Below are positions 17,640-25,077 of a stretch of 64,000 nucleotides of DNA, one piece after another. Made by a program: the position numbers and the translations under genes. The stretch's first letter is position 1. Each line of letters begins with the position of its first letter. A model generated the notes under the pieces. It made no database searches and had not been told where the DNA came from. It saw only the letters and a program-made list of their open reading frames with translations. The stretch lies in the NCBI GenBank assembly GCA_964481195.1, contig CAYZTB010000010.1, positions 1 to 64,000 of the forward strand, in the 5' to 3' direction. Origin of the DNA: Palsa-948 sp964481195. GTDB taxonomy: Bacteria; Bacteroidota; Bacteroidia; Palsa-948.

Positions 17640-18326
17640 ATGATCGTAAGCCAAGATACCGCAGTAAAAATAGCGGACCATCTGTTGCAAATTAAAGCAA
17701 TAAAACTACAACCCCACAAACCATTTATTTGGGCATCGGGATGGAAAGCGCCCATTTATTGTGATAATCGAAGGACCCTTTCGTTTCCAAAAATTCGAAA
17801 CTATCTAAGAGATCAGTTTATAAACGTAATCAAAGAAAAATTCGGAAAAGTAGATGTAATCTGCGGAGTTGCTACTGGTGGTATCGCTCACGGTATGATG
17901 ATTGCCGATGCATTAAATGTTCCTTTTTGTTATGTTAGAGCAGAGGCTAAAGTTCATGGACTCACTAACTTGATAGAAGGAGTTGTTGGGGCAGGTCAAA
18001 AAGTTGTGATTGTCGAAGATTTAATATCTACAGGAAAAAGCAGTTTAAAAGCAGTTACTTCTCTGAGAAATGCAGGTTGCATTGTTCAAGGCATGATTTC
18101 TATTTTCACTTATAATTTTAAGATAGCATCCGATGCTTTCAAAAAAGAGAAATGCCCTGTATATCACCTTTGCGATTACGAAACATTAACTAAGCAAGCA
18201 CTTAAAAAAGAAGTGATAACTAAAGCAGATTTAGCACTTCTTAAATCATGGCGTGAAGCCCCAGAAAAGTGGGAACAAGATGGCAAAGAGCCGGTTCGCC
18301 CTTTTGGAGGGCTTGGAATGAAGTAA
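17640..18326 (+). CDS. pyrE: Orotate phosphoribosyltransferase
   Basis: This enzyme forms orotidine 5'-monophosphate from orotate and PRPP, the fifth step of UMP synthesis. The 13-residue PRPP loop is visible as VVIVEDLISTGKSS, and substrate segments FIWASGWKAPIYCDNRR and GVATGGIAHG are conserved. I start at ATG 17640 (228 residues), which follows the -7 element; an ATG at 17589 is in frame but lies upstream of that element and would add 17 residues not seen in the family. The C-terminal 30 residues extend a little past the usual enzyme. It is followed by the SRPBCC gene after 24 bases. Confidence 0.96.
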   Translation: MIVSQDTAVKIADHLLQIKAIKLQPHKPFIWASGWKAPIYCDNRRTLSFPKIRNYLRDQFINVIKEKFGKVDVICGVATGGIAHGMMIADALNVPFCYVRAEAKVHGLTNLIEGVVGAGQKVVIVEDLISTGKSSLKAVTSLRNAGCIVQGMISIFTYNFKIASDAFKKEKCPVYHLCDYETLTKQALKKEVITKADLALLKSWREAPEKWEQDGKEPVRPFGGLGMK

Positions 18327-18350
18327 TTCCTACCTACAACTAGAAATGTC

Positions 18351-18743
18351 ATGAAAATAGAAAGCGACAAATCTGAAATTAATAAGTCGGCTGCAGAGGT
18401 TTTTACTTTTTTAAGCGATTTTAATAATTTTCAAAAGCTAATGCCCCCTCAGGTAACTAATTGGCAGAGCACCCAAGATGACTGTTCCTTTACAATTAGC
18501 GGAATGGCTACTATTGGAATGAAAATAGACGAGAAGACACCTAACTCATTAATTAAAGTTTCATCAAACGGAAAAGTTCCATTTAATTTTAAGCTAGATA
18601 TTGTTTTAACCGAGGTTACTCCTACCCAAACTTCTGGTCAGCTTATTTTTGATGCAGATGTAAATCCAATGATGGCGATGATGGTAGAAAAACCATTACG
18701 AAATTTTTTTAATTTGCTTGCTGGAAAAATGAAAGAGCTATAA
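18351..18743 (+). CDS. SRPBCC/START-like fold protein
   Basis: This small cytosolic protein of 130 residues has the pattern of the SRPBCC (polyketide cyclase/CoxG) fold: an N-terminal strand ending in NKSAAEVFTFLSDFNNFQKLMPP, then antiparallel strands and a long C-terminal helix (MMAMMVEKPLRNFFNLLAGKM). Such folds bind hydrophobic ligands. No catalytic residues can be named. This family is usually found directly after pyrE in Bacteroidota, and here it starts 24 bases after pyrE, so they are probably cotranscribed. Function is unknown. Confidence 0.75.
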   Translation: MKIESDKSEINKSAAEVFTFLSDFNNFQKLMPPQVTNWQSTQDDCSFTISGMATIGMKIDEKTPNSLIKVSSNGKVPFNFKLDIVLTEVTPTQTSGQLIFDADVNPMMAMMVEKPLRNFFNLLAGKMKEL

Positions 18744-18779
18744 CAAGCAATTCTCTTTTATCTACTTATTATCCTATAC

Positions 18780-19883
18780 ATGCTTGACAATAAAAACTCC
18801 GACTCATTCGCTCAAGTTATATTACCAAGCAAGGATCTCACTGCTGATTTAAACTTCTTTACTAAATTAGGATTCCGGCTCGATAATATTTTTCCTTCGG
18901 ATGATCCTGCCGTTGCCATGATGTCTGGCTATGGCTTGCATTTACGTATTGACAAGAACGACATCACCCCTACTGCTACTCTTCATATATTAACTGACAA
19001 TCCCGAAAAGATAGCTGAAGGAAAAACTGAATATACTGCACCTAACGGAACAAAAATAATTATAAAGCCTCTATCCTACAAGGTACATACTCCAGCTACT
19101 CAGCATAAATTTGAAGTTCGACAATTACAAGATAAAGATCCGTGGGTAATCGGAAGAGCGGGAATGTTGTATCGCGATTTAATTCCTGATAGATTAGGTG
19201 GAAGCATTATAGCATCACATATTCGCATTCCAAATGGCGGTCCTGTACCCGATATGGTTCATTACCATACCATAGGATTTCAATTAATATTTTGCTACCG
19301 TGGTTGGGTTAAGCTAGTTTACGAAGATCAGGGACCATCTTTTATCTTATCTGCTGGAGATTGTGTAACGCAACCGCCTCAAATCAGGCATCGCGTGCTG
19401 GAGGCATCAGATAATTTAGAAGTCATTGAAATTGGTGTTCCAGCCGAACACATGACTACCATAGACCATGTAATGGAATTGCCAACTGGAAAACACATTC
19501 CCAACAGGGAATACCAAGGGCAATTATTTTGTCATCATCAAGTAAAAAATGCTAAGTGGGAACCTTGGCGAATAAATGGCTTTGAATTTAGAGACACAGG
19601 CATCAATAAAGCAACTAAAGGAGTTGCATCTGTTCATGTTGCTCGACCAATGAAAACAAACAGCAGCCCACAAGCTACATCTCACAATACTGATATCCTA
19701 TTTTCATTTGTCATGAAAGGTCAGTTAGAGCTATTTGCTGATGGATATGAAAAAAGAAAATTAAATAAAGGTGATGCCTTTGTAATTCCTCCCAATCTAA
19801 AACATCAAATCACAAGTTTTTCTGAAGATTTAGAGATGCTTGAAGTTTCTTTACCCGGTGATTTTACCACCACTTCCTACTAA
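18780..19883 (+). CDS. Fused VOC-like and double-cupin domain protein
   Basis: The product of 367 residues appears to have three parts. Residues 1-95 look like a glyoxalase/VOC half-domain (AQVILPSKDLTADLNFFTKLGF). Residues 145-215 form a first cupin, with VHYHTIGFQLIFCYRGWVKL and a histidine in QIRHRVLE. Residues 270-365 form a second cupin, with DILFSFVMKGQLEL and PPNLKHQITSF. The first cupin keeps HxH plus a distal His; the second keeps only the distal His, so it may be structural. Substrate and metal are unknown. The stop is five bases from the end of the convergent TetR gene. Confidence 0.7.
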   Translation: MLDNKNSDSFAQVILPSKDLTADLNFFTKLGFRLDNIFPSDDPAVAMMSGYGLHLRIDKNDITPTATLHILTDNPEKIAEGKTEYTAPNGTKIIIKPLSYKVHTPATQHKFEVRQLQDKDPWVIGRAGMLYRDLIPDRLGGSIIASHIRIPNGGPVPDMVHYHTIGFQLIFCYRGWVKLVYEDQGPSFILSAGDCVTQPPQIRHRVLEASDNLEVIEIGVPAEHMTTIDHVMELPTGKHIPNREYQGQLFCHHQVKNAKWEPWRINGFEFRDTGINKATKGVASVHVARPMKTNSSPQATSHNTDILFSFVMKGQLELFADGYEKRKLNKGDAFVIPPNLKHQITSFSEDLEMLEVSLPGDFTTTSY

Positions 19884-19888
19884 TAGAT

Positions 19889-20566
19889 TTAAATATTTTT
19901 TATACATGAAAATATTAAATCTTCTAAAAAGGCTACTAATTTTTTTTCGTCATTAGTTGATCTAAAATCTGTTAGCGAAGGGAGATTTTTCATGTAATAA
20001 GTCTGTGAATGCGCCATCTCAATAATTGTTGAAGCAAGAGATCTAGGAAATTTATACTTAGAATTATTCTCGCTTATTATATCTGCTATACGCGCACAAA
20101 GATCTTTATATGGTTTAAATAGCTTGGCCTCATTGTATTTCTTTACATGTCTAGTCAAATAAGATTTCGCACCTTCTGACATTACAATTTCATATAGTAT
20201 TGTTTCGTTAATATATGGGGTACTTGAATCATCCACTACGGGTGCTGATAAAAGCTTAATTACCGTTTTTAATTTTATTTCAGGCTTAGAAATATTATTA
20301 GTTTGGTAATTCAAGCGGTACTCCATCCAACTCCAATACCAATCTACTATATAGATAAGGAAAAGTAATTTATTTTCAAAGTACCTATATATACCCGCTT
20401 CTGTTGTGCCAATTTCTATTGCTAGTTTTCTGAATGTAAACTCCTCAAAACCAATACGATGTATCAAAATAATTCCATTCTGAATGATTTTAACTCCAAG
20501 CTCTGTTTCTTCCGGGTTACGAAGGAACAGGTTTTCATTCATATTTATTTTTAAGTAAACGCTCAT
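19889..20566 (-). CDS. TetR/AcrR family transcriptional regulator
   Basis: This is a 225-residue regulator. The N-terminal helix-turn-helix reads FTFRKLAIEIGTTEAGIYRYFENK (given here by landmarks: FRKLA, TTEAGIYRYF) near residues 43-66 and fits the TetR consensus. The ligand-binding domain is divergent and resembles TetR members from Bacteroidota with an aromatic WYWSWMEYRL helix. It diverges from the SulP-carbonic anhydrase-DUF2490 operon, and two palindromes lie between them, so it is the obvious candidate repressor of that operon and of itself. ATG 20566 directly abuts one palindrome; ATG 20542 is an alternative start. The effector is unknown. Confidence 0.88.
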   Translation of the reverse strand: MSVYLKINMNENLFLRNPEETELGVKIIQNGIILIHRIGFEEFTFRKLAIEIGTTEAGIYRYFENKLLFLIYIVDWYWSWMEYRLNYQTNNISKPEIKLKTVIKLLSAPVVDDSSTPYINETILYEIVMSEGAKSYLTRHVKKYNEAKLFKPYKDLCARIADIISENNSKYKFPRSLASTIIEMAHSQTYYMKNLPSLTDFRSTNDEKKLVAFLEDLIFSCIKNI

Positions 20567-20581
20567 TCAAATAATATTTGA
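20567..20581. promoter_or_regulatory. Perfect 15-base palindrome abutting the tetR start (candidate operator)
   Basis: Arms TCAAATA and TATTTGA flank a single central A. This is the right size for a TetR dimer and overlaps the leader of the regulator gene, so it would suit autoregulation. Inference from symmetry and position only. Confidence 0.5.
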
Positions 20582-20587
20582 CGTAAA

Positions 20588-20638
20588 AGTAATAATATTT
20601 TATTTAACAGTAACACTATTTAATATAATATTATTACT
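20588..20638. promoter_or_regulatory. 12-bp perfect inverted repeat spanning the SulP promoter (candidate operator)
   Basis: Arms AGTAATAATATT (20588-20599) and AATATTATTACT (20627-20638) are perfect complements with a 27-base spacer. The right arm touches the -7 element of the transporter gene, so bound protein would block RNA polymerase. It could instead act as a weak AT-rich secondary structure. Confidence 0.5.
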
Positions 20639-20645
20639 ATCTTTG
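20638..20645 (+). promoter_or_regulatory. Bacteroidota -7 element (TATCTTTG) before the SulP gene
   Basis: An exact TAnnTTTG match lies 27 bases before the transporter ATG at 20673. It overlaps the right arm of the inverted repeat by one base. Confidence 0.6.
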
Positions 20646-20672
20646 TATTCATAAACCACTAAACTACAAACA

Positions 20673-22220
20673 ATGAAAGATATTTTCAAAGACATTAAGC
20701 ATGATTTTCCTGCAAGTATAGTAGTATTTTTTGTTGCAGTACCACTCTGTTTAGGTATTGCACTTGCATCAGGCGCTCCTTTATTTGCCGGTATAATAGC
20801 AGGTATAATTGGAGGAATAGTAGTTGGTGTTGCAAGTGGTTCTCCACTTGGAGTAAGTGGACCGGCTGCAGGTTTAGCAGTGATTGTATTAACTTCCATC
20901 GCTGCACTTGGCGGAAATTGGGAAGCTTTCTTAACTGCAGTAGTATTAGCAGGACTAATTCAACTTGCATTAGGATATGCAAAAGCAGGGTTTATAGCAT
21001 ATTTTTTCCCTTCATCGGTTATAAAAGGAATGCTTACCGGAATAGGTTTATTAATTATACTAAAACAGATTCCACATGCACTAGGATGGGATAAAGATGC
21101 AGAAGGAGATGATTCCTTTATTCAAGCAGATGGGGAAAATACATTTTCAGAAATTTTTAAAGCTTTTGAATACATAACTCCTGGAGCACTCCTCATAGCA
21201 GCAGTATCATTAGGATTGTTGATTTTTTGGGATTCTGTTCTAACAAAAAAACATAAAATTTTTCAATTAATTCAAGGCCCGCTTGTTGTTGTTGTTTTTG
21301 GAATTATCATGAGTAACCTTTTTGCCTCTGGGTTTTTAGGCTTTAGCTTAAACGAGAAGCAGATGGTTAGCATTCCCGTTCCCGAAAATTTATCAGGATT
21401 TTTTACACAATTTACATTTCCCGACTTTTCATCGATTACAAATTTTGAAGTTTGGAAAATAGCTATTGTTCTTGCAATTGTTGCAAGCTTAGAAACCCTA
21501 CTTTGTGTTGAAGCAACTGATAAATTAGATCCATACAAAAGAATAACGCCAACTAACAGAGAATTAAAAGCTCAAGGTTTAGGTAATGTTATCTCTGGAC
21601 TAATTGGCGGTTTACCAATTACACAAGTTATTGTTCGCAGTTCTGCAAATATAAATTTTGGTGGCAGAACTAAAATGTCAGCTATTCTTCATGGAGTCTT
21701 CTTGTTATTGAGCGCTATTACTATCGCAGGCGTCTTAAATATGATTCCACTTGCAAGTTTAGCAGCAATTCTATTCATCGTTGGATATAAATTAGCAAAA
21801 CCTTCTTTGTTTAAGCAGATGTATAAATTAGGATGGGAACAATTTATACCATTCACAACCACTGTAGTTGCTATTCTTTTAACAGATTTACTAAAAGGAA
21901 TTACTATAGGTGTTATCATGGGAATATTTTACACGTTGCGGCACAGCTATAGAAATTCGTATCATATGAAAAATAAACAAACCAATGAATCAGGCCAAGA
22001 AGTTCACCACTTGGTATTAGCAGAAGAGGTTTCTTTTTTTAATAAAGCAAGCGTAATAAAAGCCCTTGATAATATTTCTCCAAATTCAAAAGTAATTATT
22101 GATTGTAGTAAATCAAAATCTATAGCCTATGATGTGATAGAAATAATTCAGAATTTCAAAATAAATGCTAAGGAGAAAAATATTACAGTAGAAACTATAA
22201 ATTTCATAGAAGCAAAATAA
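20673..22220 (+). CDS. SulP family inorganic anion transporter (putative bicarbonate transporter)
   Basis: This is a 515-residue membrane protein with about 11-14 hydrophobic helices and the SulP hallmark GISGPAA-type segment (here PLGVSGPAAGLAVIV, near residue 60). After the last helix there is a short C-terminal STAS-like domain (VIIDCSKSKSIAYDVIEII). The gene immediately downstream encodes a beta-carbonic anhydrase, which makes bicarbonate the most likely substrate, as in the BicA group; sulfate cannot be excluded. It is the first gene of the operon controlled from the TetR-facing intergenic region. The gap to the carbonic anhydrase gene is 29 bases. Confidence 0.9.
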   Translation: MKDIFKDIKHDFPASIVVFFVAVPLCLGIALASGAPLFAGIIAGIIGGIVVGVASGSPLGVSGPAAGLAVIVLTSIAALGGNWEAFLTAVVLAGLIQLALGYAKAGFIAYFFPSSVIKGMLTGIGLLIILKQIPHALGWDKDAEGDDSFIQADGENTFSEIFKAFEYITPGALLIAAVSLGLLIFWDSVLTKKHKIFQLIQGPLVVVVFGIIMSNLFASGFLGFSLNEKQMVSIPVPENLSGFFTQFTFPDFSSITNFEVWKIAIVLAIVASLETLLCVEATDKLDPYKRITPTNRELKAQGLGNVISGLIGGLPITQVIVRSSANINFGGRTKMSAILHGVFLLLSAITIAGVLNMIPLASLAAILFIVGYKLAKPSLFKQMYKLGWEQFIPFTTTVVAILLTDLLKGITIGVIMGIFYTLRHSYRNSYHMKNKQTNESGQEVHHLVLAEEVSFFNKASVIKALDNISPNSKVIIDCSKSKSIAYDVIEIIQNFKINAKEKNITVETINFIEAK

Positions 22221-22249
22221 AAACTCATCAAAATAAAAAATTAAAAAAC

Positions 22250-22894
22250 ATGAAAACACAAACTAAAGAAATGCAAGCATCCATCTCCCCTTCTAACGCC
22301 TTGGTATTATTAAAAGAAGGGAATAAACGATTTGTAAATAATCTCAAAATAAACAGAAACCTTTTGCAGCAAGCAAACGAAACTTCGGATGGACAACATC
22401 CTTTTGCAGTTATTTTAAGCTGTATTGACAGCAGAACATCTGCCGAATTAATTTTCGATCAAGGTCTAGGAGATATCTTTAGCGTTCGTATAGCAGGAAA
22501 TATTTCGAATGAAGATATTTTAGGAAGCATGGAATTTGCATGTAAGCTAGCGGGTTCGAAAATTATAGTTGTACTAGGGCATACAAAATGCGGTGCGGTA
22601 AAAGGCGCCTGCGACCATGCTAAAATGGGAAATCTAACTACGCTGTTAAGCAAAATAGAACCTGCCGTAAACGCTGAAACTTCTGTTAAAGAAAATAGAA
22701 CATCCGGAAATGCAGAGTTTGTTGAAAAAGTTTCTACCTTAAATGTAAAACAAACAGTTAAAGCTATCATGGACAAAAGCCCTATTTTGAAAGAGATGAT
22801 AGAAAAAGGAGAGATTGGAATTGTTGGGGGTACTCACGATATCTCTACTGGCGAAGTATCCTTTTACGATGATTCTACAATATTAAAAGCATAA
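22250..22894 (+). CDS. Beta-class carbonic anhydrase
   Basis: This 214-residue enzyme interconverts CO2 and bicarbonate. The zinc ligands are visible as Cys58 in SCIDSR with the Asp60/Arg62 dyad, His111 and Cys114 in GHTKCGAVKGA. The beta-class signature is complete. No signal peptide is present, so it should be cytosolic and able to work with the adjacent SulP transporter on imported bicarbonate. It is the second gene of the operon; the DUF2490 gene starts six bases after its stop. Confidence 0.96.
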   Translation: MKTQTKEMQASISPSNALVLLKEGNKRFVNNLKINRNLLQQANETSDGQHPFAVILSCIDSRTSAELIFDQGLGDIFSVRIAGNISNEDILGSMEFACKLAGSKIIVVLGHTKCGAVKGACDHAKMGNLTTLLSKIEPAVNAETSVKENRTSGNAEFVEKVSTLNVKQTVKAIMDKSPILKEMIEKGEIGIVGGTHDISTGEVSFYDDSTILKA

Positions 22895-22900
22895 CAGAAG

Positions 22901-23614
22901 ATGAATCGAGTTTCCTCGAAATCTATTTCTGTATTTATAGTATTTTTTTTATTAAAAATAACTTTATCATTTAGCCAGTCTCCATCCAATACAATTGGGG
23001 GCTGGCTAATGTTTTTTAATCAAACTAAGATCCATAAAAACTGGAGCTTACATTCGGAAATTCAATACCGAAGTTATGAGATAGCTCCAAACTCAGAACA
23101 ACTGTTAATTAGAGCAGGTATTAATTATCATATTTCCAGCAGCACCTCTGCAACAATTGGATATGGAAATATTACAAATTATGCATATGACAACACTATA
23201 AATCCAGGCATACAAGTTGCTGAAGATCGTATCTGGCAGCAATTTGTAATGAAAAATAATACTGGAAAGTTTTTTTTCGAGCACCGATATCGCTTAGAAC
23301 AACGATGGATAAATCACCAAAATAATAGTAATCGCTATCTTAATAGGGTAAGATATTTACTAAGAATTACTGTTCCCCTAAACAAAAAAGTAATTGAAAA
23401 GAGTACGCTATTTATTGGTTTTTACAACGAAGTATTTCTTCATTTAACTAATACACCATTTGACAGAAACCGATTATATGGAGCCCTAGGGTATCAACTG
23501 CTTCCTTCAGCTAACTTACAGGTAGGTTATTTAGCACAAACCGTAGGGACAACTACAAAACAATATATTCAAGTAGCAATAAACTACAATATTGATTTAA
23601 CGAAAAAAAATTAA
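22901..23614 (+). CDS. DUF2490 family outer-membrane beta-barrel-like protein
   Basis: The 237-residue protein begins with a signal peptide (FIVFFLLKITLSFSQ). The mature part alternates aromatic and polar residues in short strands (KNWSLHSEIQYRSYEI, HYRLEQRWI...) and ends in a strand terminating with YNIDL, typical of outer-membrane barrels. The pattern matches DUF2490, of unknown function. It begins six bases after the carbonic anhydrase stop and so is very probably cotranscribed with it, suggesting a role in the same process, perhaps bringing anions across the outer membrane. That role is inference. Confidence 0.8.
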   Translation: MNRVSSKSISVFIVFFLLKITLSFSQSPSNTIGGWLMFFNQTKIHKNWSLHSEIQYRSYEIAPNSEQLLIRAGINYHISSSTSATIGYGNITNYAYDNTINPGIQVAEDRIWQQFVMKNNTGKFFFEHRYRLEQRWINHQNNSNRYLNRVRYLLRITVPLNKKVIEKSTLFIGFYNEVFLHLTNTPFDRNRLYGALGYQLLPSANLQVGYLAQTVGTTTKQYIQVAINYNIDLTKKN

Positions 23615-23630
23615 TTCTTTTTCAAATCTT

Positions 23631-24395
23631 CTAACAATATTCAATTTCCTTTAAATCACATTCTATAGTTTCGTTTTTGTCAGTATCCAAAAGCAACTTA
23701 CCAACTTTTGAAACCCCTATAATTTTTGCCTCCATAAACACTCCTTTATATTTATACTTCCTCCACTCATTGATTTGATAGAGGCTTTCTTGATAAACAT
23801 TGTCAATTTCTGATATTTTTCCTGATCGGAGTTCTAGATATCTTTTTTCTATATATACACAGAGTTCTGCTACGCAATCATCTAAATGGTAATCTGTCCC
23901 AGACACTATTTTTAATGACGTTGGATTTATTAATGAATTTGAAAATGTTTCTTGATTCACATTTATCCCAATTCCTATAATAGAATTTTGAAATTTATTT
24001 GCATTTAGCGTATTCTCAATTAAAATGCCTGCTACTTTTTTATGATCAACATAAATATCATTGGGCCATTTAATTTTTATTTGGGGGTAAGAGTTGTATT
24101 TAGACAACATTGCCACTATAAAACCCATAACTCCAATAGAAACAGCCTTATTTAATTGAAACTGCTTATCGGGCTCTAAAAAAGCAGGCAATAATAGTAT
24201 ACTTAATGTTATATTTTTATTGGGAGTACTTTCCCAAACAGAACCACGCTGCCCTCTTCCTTGCTCTTGATTACCTGTAATTACTAAAGCACCCTCAAGC
24301 AAGGGCTTTTCACTATTTAAACGAGCTAAAAAACTTGAGGTAGAGTCTGTTTTATCAACTTTTATGAGATTCCTACCTATAAACAGTGCCTTCAT
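23631..24395 (-). CDS. birA: Biotin--[acetyl-CoA-carboxylase] ligase
   Basis: This enzyme activates biotin to biotinyl-AMP and attaches it to carboxylase carrier proteins. The 254-residue product has the catalytic-domain landmarks: the adenylation motif QGRGQRGSVW (GRGRxG loop), KWPNDIYVDHKKVAGILIEN, and IGIGINVNQ. No N-terminal winged-helix domain is present, so it is a ligase-only (group I) BirA and not a transcriptional repressor. It converges with the DUF2490 gene (16-base gap) and diverges from rsfS. Confidence 0.95.
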   Translation of the reverse strand: MKALFIGRNLIKVDKTDSTSSFLARLNSEKPLLEGALVITGNQEQGRGQRGSVWESTPNKNITLSILLLPAFLEPDKQFQLNKAVSIGVMGFIVAMLSKYNSYPQIKIKWPNDIYVDHKKVAGILIENTLNANKFQNSIIGIGINVNQETFSNSLINPTSLKIVSGTDYHLDDCVAELCVYIEKRYLELRSGKISEIDNVYQESLYQINEWRKYKYKGVFMEAKIIGVSKVGKLLLDTDKNETIECDLKEIEYC

Positions 24396-24435
24396 AGCTA
24401 ATCAAAATAATTTATGCAGCCCTTACATTTAACTA

Positions 24436-24447
24436 CGAATATACAAA
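24436..24447 (-). promoter_or_regulatory. TTTGTATATTCG promoter-like motif upstream of birA
   Basis: On the minus strand this 12-mer ends 40 bases before the birA start. It includes a TAnnTTCG variant of the -7 element and is one of five near-identical copies in the window placed just upstream of gene starts. Confidence 0.45.
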
Positions 24448-24521
24448 TCGCCTTCTTATTTTTATTGTTAAAATACCTCATTCTGTATGTTCAAAATATA
24501 AGCAATAAGAAGGAAAAAACC

Positions 24522-24529
24522 TATCTTTG
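24522..24529 (+). promoter_or_regulatory. Bacteroidota -7 element (TATCTTTG) before rsfS
   Basis: An exact TAnnTTTG match lies 14 bases before the rsfS ATG, giving a short leader. It would drive the rsfS-ftsH unit. Confidence 0.55.
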
Positions 24530-24543
24530 CGTACTTATAAACT

Positions 24544-25077
24544 ATGAAAATAAAAACTAAGCCTGCTCGTAATAAACAAGCAGATTCACTTCCGTTAGTA
24601 CGGCAAATAGTGGATGGTATAGAAGAAAAAAAAGGTAGTAAGATTGTTTGTCTCAGCCTAAAGAAAATATCAAATTCCCCTTGCGATTACTTTGTGATTT
24701 GCGAAGGTACTTCCAGAACACATGTTCAGGCAATTGCCGGCAGTGTAGAGGAAATCGTTAAAAACAATAAGGGCGGTCGCCCATGGCACATTGAAGGTTC
24801 GCAAAATGCGGAATGGATTTTGATGGACTATATTGACGTTGTAGTACATATCTTTCAACCTCAATTCAGAGAGCACTATGGGCTTGAAGATATGTGGGCA
24901 GATGCTGAAATCGCTAACTTAAAATCTGCAAAAGTTGCTCCTGTAAAAAAGAAGGCTGTAGCTAAGAAAAAAGCTGCACCAAAAAAGAAAGCTCTAAAAG
25001 CGAAAACCGTAAAGCAGACCAAAAAGAAATCTCAAGTGAAAAAGAAACCAGCTAAAAAGAAAGTGAAAAAGAAATGA
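24544..25077 (+). CDS. rsfS: Ribosomal silencing factor RsfS with Lys-rich C-terminal tail
   Basis: RsfS binds ribosomal protein L14 and blocks 30S-50S joining when nutrients are low. The core (about residues 18-128) shows family blocks CDYFVICEGTSRTHVQAIAGSVEE, RPWHIEGSQNAEWILMDY and VVHIFQPQFREHYGLEDMWADA. Residues 130-177 are a tail of Lys, Ala, Pro and Val, histone-H1-like and strongly basic, which the usual 110-125-residue protein does not have. The tail might contact rRNA. The gene overlaps ftsH by four bases (ATGA). Confidence 0.95.
   Translation: MKIKTKPARNKQADSLPLVRQIVDGIEEKKGSKIVCLSLKKISNSPCDYFVICEGTSRTHVQAIAGSVEEIVKNNKGGRPWHIEGSQNAEWILMDYIDVVVHIFQPQFREHYGLEDMWADAEIANLKSAKVAPVKKKAVAKKKAAPKKKALKAKTVKQTKKKSQVKKKPAKKKVKKK

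Noticed and set aside
20695..20982. 95-codon frame on the minus strand opposite the SulP start
   Set aside because: Leu/Gln-rich product is the reverse of hydrophobic SulP helices; no independent support.
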